Below, piece by piece: positions 1-6,733 of a DNA stretch of 7,466 nucleotides. The DNA is from Chloroflexota bacterium (GTDB lineage: Bacteria > Chloroflexota > Dehalococcoidia > Dehalococcoidales > RBG-16-60-22), in NCBI GenBank assembly GCA_025358235.1, contig JANYKH010000026.1, forward strand, positions 1-7,466, in the 5' to 3' direction. Position 1 is the first letter of the stretch; each line of letters begins with the position of its first letter. Made by a program: the position numbers and the translations under genes. The notes beneath the pieces are model-generated. The model was not told where the DNA came from. It was given only the letters and a program-made list of their open reading frames with translations, and ran no database searches.

Positions 1-2
1 TC

Positions 3-2114
3 GCCGCAAACCCCTATTTCGATGCTCTTTTTGCCGCGGCGGGCCCAGAAAATCGCCGTTTCCATCAGGCGTCCCACACCTTTTACGTCCAGCACCTCAA
101 AGGGATTATCCTGCAGGATGCCTAATTGCAGGTAAGTGGTCAAAAACTTCTTCTCCGCGTCTTCTCGGCTAAAAGAGAATACTGCCTGAGTTAGATCGTT
201 CGTGCCGAATGAGAGAAAATCCACTTCTTTAGCCAGTTTACCCGCTCTCATGCAGGCCCGTACAGTTTCCATCATTACGCCAAAGCGGATTTTGGAACCG
301 CGCAAAAGTTTCTTAACGATCACAGCTTCCTCTGCGGTAACCACCTGGGGCACCATGATGGAGACATTAGCCGGCACCGCTTCAATAGCCGCCTCTATCG
401 CCTGTATCTGCATCAGGTAAATCTCCGGGGAGGTTACCGCGAGCCGCACGCCCCGGTGACCCAGCATCGGGTTAACCTCTTTCAATTCGATGATTCGCTG
501 CCTCACATGATCTTCCTTAACCTCATCCAGAGAGGGCAAAAACTCGTGGAGCGGCAGGTCCAGCAGTCTGACGATCATCGGCATGCCATTTAGTTCCCGG
601 AATAAAGTGGTAAAGTCCCGAGTTTGCAGTTCACGTAAATGCTCGATGGATTGCGCCCTCATACCGGGATTTTCGGCCAGGATAAACTCGCGGATGACAG
701 AAAGCCGCTCCGGCGCGTTAAACATCCGTTCGGTGCGGCACAGACCAATGCCCTCCGCCCCGAACATCCGCGCCTGGGCTATGGCTTCCGGTGTATCCGC
801 GTTGGCGCGTACGCCCAGCCGTTTAAACCCGTCTGCCCACCCCATCAACTCCCCCAGTTCGGTGGTAAGGCTCGCTTCTTCCAGAGGCAACAGGCCAAGA
901 TAAACGTTCCCGGTGGTACCGTCCAGAGTCAGTTCTTCACCCTCCCGGATTGTCCGATTACCCACGGAAAAAGAATGCGCGGCCATATCGATTTCGATAC
1001 CCTCGGCGCCGGTGATACAGGGCTTGCCCATGCCCCGTGCCACGATGGCGGCGTGCGAAGTAAGCCCGCCGCGCTGAGTCAAGATTCCCGCGGCTGCCGC
1101 CATCCCCTGGATGTCATCCGGGCTAGTTTCCGGCCGTACCAGGATTACGTGCAGACCCTTGCGGGAATCGGCCAGCGCTTCCATGGGGTCAAACACGACT
1201 TTGCCCCCCGCCGCCCCCGGCGCCGCATTAAGCCCTTTCACGATCGACTGATAATTGCCCGGTTTTAGCCGTTTATGCAATAGGCCTGTGAGATCATCTC
1301 CGCTGACCCGCATCACGGCTTCTTCGCGCGTAATCAGCGATTCAGAAACGAGATCCACGGCGAGTTTTACCGAAGCGAAACCGCTGCGCTTGCCGGACCT
1401 GGTCTGCAAAATATACAGCTTCCCGGATTCAACTGTGAATTCAATGTCCTGCATGTCGCAAAAGAAATCTTCCAGTTTGCGGGCATGTTTGTCCAATTGC
1501 TGGTAAGCTTCCGGCAAAACGTCTTTCATCTCCTGGATAGGGCGGGGAGTGCGGGCGCCGGAAACCAAATCCTCGCCCTGCGCTTTATGCAGCCATTCCC
1601 CAAAAAGTCCCTTGTCCCCGGTGCTGGGGTTGCGGGAAAACACCACACCGGTGCCTGACTTATCGTCCCGGTTACCGTAGACCATGGCCTGGACTACTGC
1701 GGCAGTGCCGAGGGTGGGTGAAATCTTATTGAGGCGGCGGTATTCCACCGCGCGCATATTATCCCAGGACTCAAAAATTCGCCTTAACGCGTTCATCACC
1801 CGACTGAATTCGCCGATATTAAGTACCGTATCCATCATGCCCGGCATGGAAACCGGCGCGGATGATCTGACAGAGACTTCCAGGCCCTGGCCCAGTTTTC
1901 GTCCCATTTCCTGTTCCAATTTGGCTAATTGTTCCCGGATTTCTTCCACCGGCAGGACATGTGTCTCACGCCAATTTTTATACGCATCGATATCAACCAC
2001 GAACCCAGGCGGTACCGGTAACCCGAGTTCGGCCATGGTGACCAGATTTCCACCCTTATTCCCGAGTTGTGCTTTATCTTTGAAGCCTTCTTTAAAAGAG
2101 TAAACGTAGCTCAT
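3..2114 (-). CDS. ppdK: Pyruvate, phosphate dikinase, short form, 3' end cut by the window
   Basis: Catalyses pyruvate + ATP + Pi to PEP + AMP + PPi, reversibly, in the cytoplasm. I translated the minus strand codon by codon: it is open for 704 residues from ATG 2114-2112, with GGAGGG (2119-2124) four bases upstream. Visible parts: N-terminal ATP-grasp with a glycine-rich GNKGGN near residue 19 and SVRSSAPVSMPGMMDT at 81-96; LQTR with R239; the swivelling phosphohistidine domain GGLTSHAAIVARGMGKP with H354; then the TIM-barrel PEP/pyruvate domain with CRTE, LPLHEF, NPMLGHRG, SFGTNDLTQ and the catalytic cysteine of GVCG at C703, the second-last visible residue. About 40 more residues are expected off the edge, giving roughly 745 against about 875 for classical PPDK. 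Most of the difference is one gap of about 89 residues between SVRSS and LQTR. SVRSSA replaces the usual SVRSGA. All other motifs are intact, so it is probably functional. It is transcribed divergently from the fix operon. Confidence 0.96.
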   Translation of the reverse strand, partial: MSYVYSFKEGFKDKAQLGNKGGNLVTMAELGLPVPPGFVVDIDAYKNWRETHVLPVEEIREQLAKLEQEMGRKLGQGLEVSVRSSAPVSMPGMMDTVLNIGEFSRVMNALRRIFESWDNMRAVEYRRLNKISPTLGTAAVVQAMVYGNRDDKSGTGVVFSRNPSTGDKGLFGEWLHKAQGEDLVSGARTPRPIQEMKDVLPEAYQQLDKHARKLEDFFCDMQDIEFTVESGKLYILQTRSGKRSGFASVKLAVDLVSESLITREEAVMRVSGDDLTGLLHKRLKPGNYQSIVKGLNAAPGAAGGKVVFDPMEALADSRKGLHVILVRPETSPDDIQGMAAAAGILTQRGGLTSHAAIVARGMGKPCITGAEGIEIDMAAHSFSVGNRTIREGEELTLDGTTGNVYLGLLPLEEASLTTELGELMGWADGFKRLGVRANADTPEAIAQARMFGAEGIGLCRTERMFNAPERLSVIREFILAENPGMRAQSIEHLRELQTRDFTTLFRELNGMPMIVRLLDLPLHEFLPSLDEVKEDHVRQRIIELKEVNPMLGHRGVRLAVTSPEIYLMQIQAIEAAIEAVPANVSIMVPQVVTAEEAVIVKKLLRGSKIRFGVMMETVRACMRAGKLAKEVDFLSFGTNDLTQAVFSFSREDAEKKFLTTYLQLGILQDNPFEVLDVKGVGRLMETAIFWARRGKKSIEIGVCG

Positions 2115-2334
2115 TTTGCCCTCCATTTTATCTACACAGACTCAGTACAATTCTACCGTCACAGAAACATGTCGTGATGTACGTACAGCTACCTAATTTG
2201 TTCTGAATAACCTTCACATAAATAATCAGGGTGTTTTTATGATTTAATCGGTCGTTTAACCACTTATCTTGCCTTGACGGGGTAATCATGAATGTACTAT
2301 GATAACGATTGTTCTAAGGGGGATTTTCTGTAAA
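2115..2334. other. Divergent intergenic region between ppdK and fixA
   Basis: This 220-base gap holds the ppdK Shine-Dalgarno (2119-2124), an AT-rich central part and the rightward promoter of the fix operon (2274-2303). It also contains a perfect 10-bp palindrome TGTACGTACA at 2178-2187. I found no convincing -35/-10 pair for ppdK; TAGAAT- and TAGATAAAAT-like hexamers lie 15-40 bases upstream of its start but lack a good partner. No coding potential is seen. Confidence 0.7.
2274..2303 (+). promoter_or_regulatory. Sigma-A-type promoter of the fixABCX operon
   Basis: TTGACG at 2274-2279 and TATGAT at 2298-2303 are separated by 18 bases, close to the consensus for the housekeeping sigma factor. 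Transcription would start near 2310, giving a leader of about 25 bases that contains only the fixA ribosome binding site. A short inverted repeat, ATCAT (2285-2289) and ATGAT (2299-2303), lies across the spacer and -10 and could be an operator half-site pair, but it is too short to be sure. It does not match a classical Rex site. Confidence 0.7.
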
Positions 2335-2337
2335 TTG
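2316..2337 (+). promoter_or_regulatory. Ribosome binding site and TTG start that fix the fixA N-terminus
   Basis: AAGGGGG at 2316-2322 precedes TTG 2335-2337 by 12 bases. From this TTG the protein begins (M)HIVCCIKQVPDT, the usual beginning of the family. The in-frame ATG at 2299 sits inside the -10 hexamer and would add 12 residues unlike the family while burying the Shine-Dalgarno, so it is rejected. Confidence 0.8.
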
Positions 2338-3156
2338 CACATCGTTTGCTGTATCAAGCAGGTGCCTGACACCACCCAGGTCAAGATAGACCCGCAGACC
2401 AATACCCTCATCCGCACCGGTGTGGAATCAATCTGCAATCCTTATGACATTGTCGCTGTGGAAGCCGCCGTAAAACTGGCGGAAAAGAACGGCGGTAAAG
2501 TAACTGTCATCACTATGGGCCCGCCTCAGGCTGATTCCGCTCTGCGTGATTGCTTGGCAGTGGGTGCTAACGAAGCGATTTTGCTTTCTGACCGCGCTTT
2601 TGCCGGGGCTGACACCCTCGCCACCAGCTATACATTGTCTCAAGCAGTTAAGAAAATATCGGCCACGGAACAGGTGGATATTGTCATTTGCGGGAAACAG
2701 GCCATTGACGGTGATACCGCCCAGGTCGGCCCCGGCCTCGCCACCCGCCTTGGTTTTGAACAGATCACTTATATCTCGGAAGTCATTTCCGCCTCCAAAG
2801 ACAAAATCCGCGTCAAACGGGAAGTTGATGGCGGCAGTGAAATTATCGAGACTAAATACCCCGTCCTTATGACGGTGGAACTGGAACTTGGTCTGCCCCG
2901 CTACGCCTCCCTGCCCGAGCTTGTCCGCTCCGTCCGCCAGGAAGTGAAGGTCTGGGGCGCGGTGGACATCGGTGCGAATATTGAGCAGCTCGGTTTAAAG
3001 GGTTCCCCCACCTCCGTGAAAGAAATTTTCGCGCCTAAAACCCGCACGGGCGGCGCGGTGATAGATGCCCAGGGAAATGGCGTTAATCAGTTTCTGGACA
3101 CCTTTTTCCAGAAAGAGCCGGAAGTGGTGAAAGAAATCTGGGGAGGGGGCGCTTAA
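2335..3156 (+). CDS. fixA: Electron transfer flavoprotein beta subunit (FixA/EtfB)
   Basis: Small subunit of an ETF heterodimer. In FixAB-type ETFs this subunit carries the bifurcating FAD and binds NADH. The TTG start gives 273 residues, a normal family length. Visible: N-terminal HIVCCIKQVPDT; ICNPYDIVAVEAA; a nucleotide-binding segment GKQAIDGDTAQVGPGLA at about 120-136; and the ETF-beta signature from REVDGG (about 162) to PRYASL (about 188). The DGDTAQVGP segment fits the FixA/bifurcating group, which uses a second FAD, rather than the AMP-binding type; this assignment is from family knowledge. It is the first gene of a four-gene operon and ends one base before fixB. Its own promoter and ribosome site lie immediately upstream. 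An annotation from ATG 2299 would be 285 residues and wrong. Confidence 0.95.
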   Translation: MHIVCCIKQVPDTTQVKIDPQTNTLIRTGVESICNPYDIVAVEAAVKLAEKNGGKVTVITMGPPQADSALRDCLAVGANEAILLSDRAFAGADTLATSYTLSQAVKKISATEQVDIVICGKQAIDGDTAQVGPGLATRLGFEQITYISEVISASKDKIRVKREVDGGSEIIETKYPVLMTVELELGLPRYASLPELVRSVRQEVKVWGAVDIGANIEQLGLKGSPTSVKEIFAPKTRTGGAVIDAQGNGVNQFLDTFFQKEPEVVKEIWGGGA

Positions 3157-3160
3157 CTTG
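3141..3160 (+). promoter_or_regulatory. Ribosome binding site and TTG start of fixB
   Basis: GGGAGGGGG at 3141-3149 lies inside the last codons of fixA, eight bases before TTG 3158-3160. The strong site supports a TTG start just one base after the fixA stop (TAA 3154-3156) and implies translational coupling. No ATG lies before the first cluster cysteines except far downstream. Confidence 0.8.
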
Positions 3161-4465
3161 CCGAAGAACGCCAAAGGCCGCGATATCGCCGAAATTATCC
3201 CAGCCAAATGCATCGGCTGCCAGCTTTGCGTCGGCGAATGCAAAGTGGACGCCATCCGCATGGAAAACGGCGTGGCCATCATCGATTCAGAAAAATGCAT
3301 CGGCTGCGGCAAATGCGTCGATGTTTGCCCTTCAAATGCCGTTCTCTTTGAGAAAATCCGCAAGAAGAAAGCCGTAATCCCGGCTGCTGAAGTTAAACCC
3401 GGCACAGAAGCCAACATAAAACCTGAATATCACGGCGTCGCCGTATTTATTGAAGTCGTGCGGGGCGAGGTCTCTGACGTCTCATGGGAACTGGCCGGCA
3501 AAGCCCGCGAACTGGCTGATAAACTACAGACCGAAGTCATCGGTTTGCTCCTGGGCTCCAATGTGGGCGAGGTCGCCAAAGAAGCCATCGCTTACGGCTG
3601 CGATTCCGTCTATGTTATGGATAAGCCGGTCCTCGCCGCCTATTTTTCCAGAATGTACGGCCGCGCCCTGGTCAGCATGTGCGAGCAGGTGAAGCCGGAA
3701 ATCGTCCTTATCGGCGCGACTCCCCTCGGCCGCGATCTTTCCAGCGTCGTCGCCACTCAGTTGCAAACCGGCCTCACGGCGGACTGCACCGGCCTGGACA
3801 TCGAACCGGATATTAAACTGTTATCGATGACCCGCCCCACTTTCGGCGGGAATATTATGGCAACCATCTGGTGCCGCACCCGCCGTCCTCAGATGAGCAC
3901 CGTACGGCCCCGCGTTATGAAAATGCCGGTTAAAGACCCGGCACGCTCCGGCGAAATTATCCCGCTGGATTTCTCCGCGGACGGCATTACTGTGCCGCAA
4001 CTGATTGAGTTTTTGCCCCGCGCCGCTGAGGCGGGCGGAGTTGATATTACCAAAGCTCCTGTGCTGGTCGTCGCCGGCAAAGGCGCCTGCGATGCCAAGA
4101 GCCTCCCTATGCTGGAACAATTGGCGCAGGTCATGGGCGGATCACTCGCCTGTTCCCGGCCGGTGATTCAGGCCGGATTACTTCCTTACGTCAGGCAGGT
4201 GGGCCAGACCGGCAAAACCGTCGCCCCGCAGTTGTATATCGGAGTGGGGGTGTCCGGGGCAGTCCAGCACCTCGTAGGAATGCAGGGGTCGCGCAAAATC
4301 GTGGCGATAAACATCGATAAGGAAGCGCCCCTTGTGAAAATAGCAGACTATTCGTTAATCGGGGATTATAAACAGATCATCCCCGAGTTAATTAAGGGTT
4401 TCGAAGCCAGATCATCCCAATTAAAAAACAAACCTCAATCAAATCTTAAAGGAAGCCAGGCGTGA
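3158..4465 (+). CDS. fixB: Electron transfer flavoprotein alpha subunit with N-terminal 2x[4Fe-4S] ferredoxin domain (FixB/EtfA)
   Basis: Large ETF subunit, partner of FixA, carrying the FAD that passes electrons onward. Of 435 residues, roughly the first 70 are an added bacterial-type ferredoxin: C18, C21, C24, C28 in CIGCQLCVGEC and C47, C50, C53, C57 in CIGCGKCVDVC followed by Pro58. These are two complete CxxCxxCxxxC sets for two [4Fe-4S] clusters. A short linker (about 66-85) leads into the ETF alpha N-terminal fold. The C-terminal FAD domain shows SRPVIQAG near 333, RQVGQTGKTV, LYIGVGVSGAVQHLVGMQGS with SGAVQH at 366-371, and IVAINIDKEAP. Classical EtfA is about 310-330 residues, so the extra length is explained by the ferredoxin. 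It overlaps fixC by four bases (GTGA). Ferredoxin-fused EtfA is known in anaerobes; its role as outlet or inlet for low-potential electrons is inference. Confidence 0.95.
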   Translation: MPKNAKGRDIAEIIPAKCIGCQLCVGECKVDAIRMENGVAIIDSEKCIGCGKCVDVCPSNAVLFEKIRKKKAVIPAAEVKPGTEANIKPEYHGVAVFIEVVRGEVSDVSWELAGKARELADKLQTEVIGLLLGSNVGEVAKEAIAYGCDSVYVMDKPVLAAYFSRMYGRALVSMCEQVKPEIVLIGATPLGRDLSSVVATQLQTGLTADCTGLDIEPDIKLLSMTRPTFGGNIMATIWCRTRRPQMSTVRPRVMKMPVKDPARSGEIIPLDFSADGITVPQLIEFLPRAAEAGGVDITKAPVLVVAGKGACDAKSLPMLEQLAQVMGGSLACSRPVIQAGLLPYVRQVGQTGKTVAPQLYIGVGVSGAVQHLVGMQGSRKIVAINIDKEAPLVKIADYSLIGDYKQIIPELIKGFEARSSQLKNKPQSNLKGSQA

Positions 4466-5766
4466 ACGAGACTTTTGATGTAGCCATCGTCGGCGCCGGT
4501 CCGGCCGGCATTTCCGCGGCCATAACCCTGGCCAACGCCGGGATTAAAACCGTCGTCGTTGAACGCGGCGAATATCCGGGCGCCAAGAATATGTCCGGCG
4601 GCGTGCTCTATGGGCATGACCTGGGCCAGATTCTGCCTGATTTCACCAAAATTCCCGGCTTCCCCATTGAACGCAATATCATCGAATCTCGCATTTGGTA
4701 CCTTTCCAAAGAGGCCGGCATCAGCGTCGGCTACCGTGATTCGATTTTCGCCGGAGAACGCAAACAGAATGTTTTCACTGTTGGCCGCGCCAAATTCGAC
4801 CGCTGGTATGCGGATCAGGCCCGCAAAAAAGGCGCTCTCATTGTGCCTGCCACCGTGGTTCTCGACTTAATCCGTGAGAACGGCAGGGTGACAGGAGTCC
4901 AGACCGGGCGCGCTGACGGCGATATTCACGCCAAAGTGGTTTTGATTGCGGACGGCGTGAACTCCAGACTGGCCGTCACCGCCGGGTTCCGCCCGGACGT
5001 CAAACCGGAGCATGTGGCTCTGGCCGTGAAAGAAGTCATTGAACTCGCTCCTGAAATTATCGACCAGCGTTTCGGCGTTTCTGATGGCAACGGCGTGACG
5101 ACGGAGATTCTGGGGGCGGTGGCGGGGGGCATGGACGGCGTCGGCGTGCTGTACACCAACAAGGCCTCGATCTCCCTCGCCCTCGGCGCTAACCTCGCTG
5201 ATTTCTCCAAAACGAAATTAAAACCCTACGATCTCATCGAGACGTTTAAAAAGCATCCCATGGTCGCCCCGTTAATCGCCGGCGGCAAATCCCTGGAATA
5301 CACCGCCCACTGGCTGCCGGAAGGCGGCTATGACACCATGCCCAAACTCTACGGGGACGGTTATCTGATCGCGGGCGATTCCGCCATGCTCTTTAACGCC
5401 CCCCACCGCGAAGGCTCCAACCTCGCCATGCTTTCCGGCAAGATGGCCGCGGATACTATCATCGAGGCCATGAAAACGGGCGATTTCTCCGCTAAATCAC
5501 TCTCCGCCTATAACACTAAATTGTCCGAATCCAAGATTCTCCAGGACATGAAGAAATACCGCGGCTTTGGCGGCTTCCTGTATGACCACAAGGAAATCTT
5601 CGAGACCATGCCGGAAATCGTGCAGTTTGGCGGACGGGAACTGCTGACGGTCAACGCTGAAAGCAAAAAGACCAAACAGGATAAAATTATTAAAAAGCTG
5701 CGTAAGGACATGGGTATTCCCAGGTTCGTTCGTTTGATGTGGTCCGGATTCAGGGCGGTAAAATAA
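4462..5766 (+). CDS. fixC: FixC flavoprotein, ETF:quinone oxidoreductase-like
   Basis: FAD-dependent dehydrogenase that takes electrons from FixAB and, with FixX, delivers them to the membrane quinone pool. The 434 residues start at GTG 4462, overlapping the fixB stop; AAAGGA at 4448-4452 is the likely ribosome site. The N-terminus shows the dinucleotide-binding GAGPAG at 11-16, then an acidic VVERGEYPGAKNMSGG typical of the ETF-QO/FixC family. The second FAD motif is GDSA at about 305-308, followed by NAPHREGSN (about 313-320) and LAMLSGKMAADTI. There is no C-terminal [4Fe-4S] domain as in mitochondrial ETF-QO; that part is supplied by the separate FixX. No long transmembrane helix is evident, so membrane contact would be peripheral. 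The C-terminus is basic (several Lys/Arg after residue 395). Confidence 0.95.
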   Translation: MNETFDVAIVGAGPAGISAAITLANAGIKTVVVERGEYPGAKNMSGGVLYGHDLGQILPDFTKIPGFPIERNIIESRIWYLSKEAGISVGYRDSIFAGERKQNVFTVGRAKFDRWYADQARKKGALIVPATVVLDLIRENGRVTGVQTGRADGDIHAKVVLIADGVNSRLAVTAGFRPDVKPEHVALAVKEVIELAPEIIDQRFGVSDGNGVTTEILGAVAGGMDGVGVLYTNKASISLALGANLADFSKTKLKPYDLIETFKKHPMVAPLIAGGKSLEYTAHWLPEGGYDTMPKLYGDGYLIAGDSAMLFNAPHREGSNLAMLSGKMAADTIIEAMKTGDFSAKSLSAYNTKLSESKILQDMKKYRGFGGFLYDHKEIFETMPEIVQFGGRELLTVNAESKKTKQDKIIKKLRKDMGIPRFVRLMWSGFRAVK

Positions 5767-5770
5767 TCTT

Positions 5771-6043
5771 ATGAAAATCGAAGACAAGCTGTTTTTAGAC
5801 CGGTTCAGGGTTGAAGAAGAAAGCCACCTGAAAATTACGGATGCGGACAAGTGTAAACAGTGTGAAGATCAGCCTTGCCTGAATCTGTGTCCCGCCAACG
5901 TTTACCGTTTGGAAGACGGCTGCATCATGGTCAACTATGAGGGCTGCCTGGAGTGCGGTTCCTGCCGCATCGCCTGCCCCAAGCTGAACATCGATTGGAA
6001 TTACCCCCGAGGCGGCTTCGGCATCAGCCATAAATTCGGCTAA
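5771..6043 (+). CDS. fixX: FixX ferredoxin-like protein
   Basis: Small iron-sulfur partner of FixC, equivalent to the C-terminal ferredoxin domain of ETF:quinone oxidoreductase. It has 90 residues from ATG 5771, four bases after the fixC stop, with AGGGCGG at 5752-5758 as a rather distant ribosome site. Cysteines: C28, C31, C36, C40 in CKQCEDQPCLNLCP, and C59, C62, C65, C69 in CLECGSCRIACP; C51 is extra. The ending NYPRGGFGISHKFG matches the characteristic FixX tail. The first cysteine group has the spacing CxxCxxxxCxxxCP usual for FixX. It is the last gene of the operon, followed 20 bases later by an intrinsic terminator. Confidence 0.95.
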   Translation: MKIEDKLFLDRFRVEEESHLKITDADKCKQCEDQPCLNLCPANVYRLEDGCIMVNYEGCLECGSCRIACPKLNIDWNYPRGGFGISHKFG

Positions 6044-6063
6044 AATTTTTCTCGTGCCGTTTT

Positions 6064-6101
6064 AAATCCCCTTTTTCAATCTGATAAGGGGATTTTCTTT
6101 T
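6064..6101 (+). terminator. Intrinsic terminator of the fixABCX operon
   Basis: Perfect 10-bp stem: AAATCCCCTT (6064-6073) pairs with AAGGGGATTT (6086-6095), with a 12-base loop. A T-rich run, TTTTCTTTT, follows the stem. It lies 20 bases after the fixX stop. The reverse direction lacks a comparable T run, so it probably works only for the plus strand. Confidence 0.88.
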
Positions 6102-6152
6102 ATCGCGTAAGCAGAAATCGGCCCATTCGCTGACTTTTTACCAAACTCTTGC

Positions 6153-6225
6153 CCTCGCCCGTTAAACAGCTAAACCAATACCTCAGAGGATCAAAGGTGA
6201 GGGGTCGTTAAGCGCTAAAGCGCAT
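6153..6225 (+). repeat. 73-bp structured intergenic repeat, copy 1
   Basis: 63 of 73 bases match copy 2 at 6809-6881, in the same orientation and without gaps. Internal structure: CCTCGCC (6153-6159) can pair with GGTGAGG (6196-6202), extendable by one C-G pair here; a palindrome CCTCAGAGG at 6181-6189; and a small stem GCGC (6212-6215), loop TAAA, GCGC (6220-6223). It lies between the fix terminator and the 3' end of the ygbA-like gene. It has no coding capacity of note. The element class is unknown to me; it resembles REP-like or small non-autonomous palindromic repeats. Confidence 0.85.
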
Positions 6226-6295
6226 ATGGATTTATTAACACCCACCCTTCCCAACCTCACCGAGAAAGGCTCCCCAAAATGCGTATGAATTTCTT

Positions 6296-6664
6296 TCATT
6301 TCAAATAGTGCAGCAGCAGGTCCAGCCGTCCGTGCCGCACCAGGTACATCCCGGAGAATTTCATCACCCCGCGCATTTTTTCCCGGTAACCGGGGGCATA
6401 GCAGTGTGTCTTGCACTTGCGGCAGACGGGCTTGGGATCATACGGGCACCTCAGCCGTTTGGCGATGCCATGGCTCAGCAGCTTTGAACAGTCCGCGCAA
6501 AGCCGGATTTCTTTAGTCCCCATCGCGGTTTCCGCGCCGGGCATTGCAAAAAGGGCACTACTGGCATTCTTGTGATTTTCCCTGCAGTAGACTGCCACAA
6601 AGTCCCGCAGCACCCTGATATCTTTGGTCTTTTCAGCGTCTAATTTATCGAAAATAGACCGCAA
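6296..6664 (-). CDS. ygbA: Nitrous-oxide-stimulated promoter family protein (YgbA-like)
   Basis: A 122-residue cytoplasmic protein of the YgbA family, named for the NO/N2O-responsive promoter of the E. coli gene; the molecular function is not established. Recognised by the pattern YCRENHK (C27), LCADCSKLLSHG (C56, C59), RLRCPYDPKPVCRKCKTHCY (C73, C81, C84, C88), PGYREKMRGVMKFSG and a basic, leucine-rich tail VRHGRLDLLLHYLK. The many conserved cysteines suggest metal or Fe-S binding, which is inference. The start is TTG 6664-6662; GGGAG (plus-strand 6674-6678) lies nine bases upstream. The insert at about 33-50 (alanine-rich, ending before TKEIRLC) seems longer than in the E. coli protein. A hyphenated inverted repeat lies just upstream, and 73-bp repeats flank the gene on both sides. 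It converges on the fix operon. Confidence 0.85.
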   Translation of the reverse strand: MRSIFDKLDAEKTKDIRVLRDFVAVYCRENHKNASSALFAMPGAETAMGTKEIRLCADCSKLLSHGIAKRLRCPYDPKPVCRKCKTHCYAPGYREKMRGVMKFSGMYLVRHGRLDLLLHYLK

Positions 6665-6678
6665 ACTGAATTTCTCCC
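6662..6678 (-). promoter_or_regulatory. Ribosome binding site and TTG start of the ygbA-like gene
   Basis: Read on the minus strand, AAAGGGAGAAA (complement of 6671-6681) precedes TTG at 6664-6662 with about nine bases between GGGAG and the start. No in-frame ATG lies nearer the conserved N-terminal region, so TTG is the best start. Confidence 0.7.
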
Positions 6679-6691
6679 TTTCTGGTTTTCA

Positions 6692-6706
6692 TTCGGACAA
6701 ACCGAA
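6692..6706. promoter_or_regulatory. Hyphenated inverted repeat upstream of the ygbA-like gene
   Basis: TTCGG (6692-6696), five-base spacer ACAAA, CCGAA (6702-6706) form a perfect inverted repeat 28 bases upstream of the TTG start. It could be an operator for a dimeric regulator or a small hairpin in the leader. It does not match the NsrR or HcpR motifs as I remember them. No clear -35/-10 pair was found beside it. Confidence 0.4.
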
Positions 6707-6733
6707 GAACCCAAAATCGACCCTTCACTCTAA

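Noticed and set aside
639..1268. 209-codon open frame on the plus strand
   Set aside because: It lies antisense to ppdK, whose minus-strand frame gives a full set of family motifs; the plus-strand translation is low-complexity and unlike any family I know.
1684..2103. 139-codon open frame on the plus strand
   Set aside because: Antisense shadow of the ppdK N-terminal region.
2205..2245. CRP/FNR-like site in the ppdK-fixA gap
   Set aside because: One half (TGTGA on the minus strand) is present but the matching half is too degraded.
2299..2334. ATG-initiated extension of fixA
   Set aside because: The ATG is inside the -10 hexamer, the Shine-Dalgarno would be internal, and the extra residues are not typical of the family.
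2995..3417. 140-codon minus-strand frame across fixA/fixB
   Set aside because: Antisense to two genes with clear motifs; no ribosome site or homology recognised.
6183..6416. 77-codon minus-strand frame overlapping the ygbA-like gene and repeat copy 1
   Set aside because: It overlaps the 3' half of a recognised gene in another frame and runs into the repeat; no family features.
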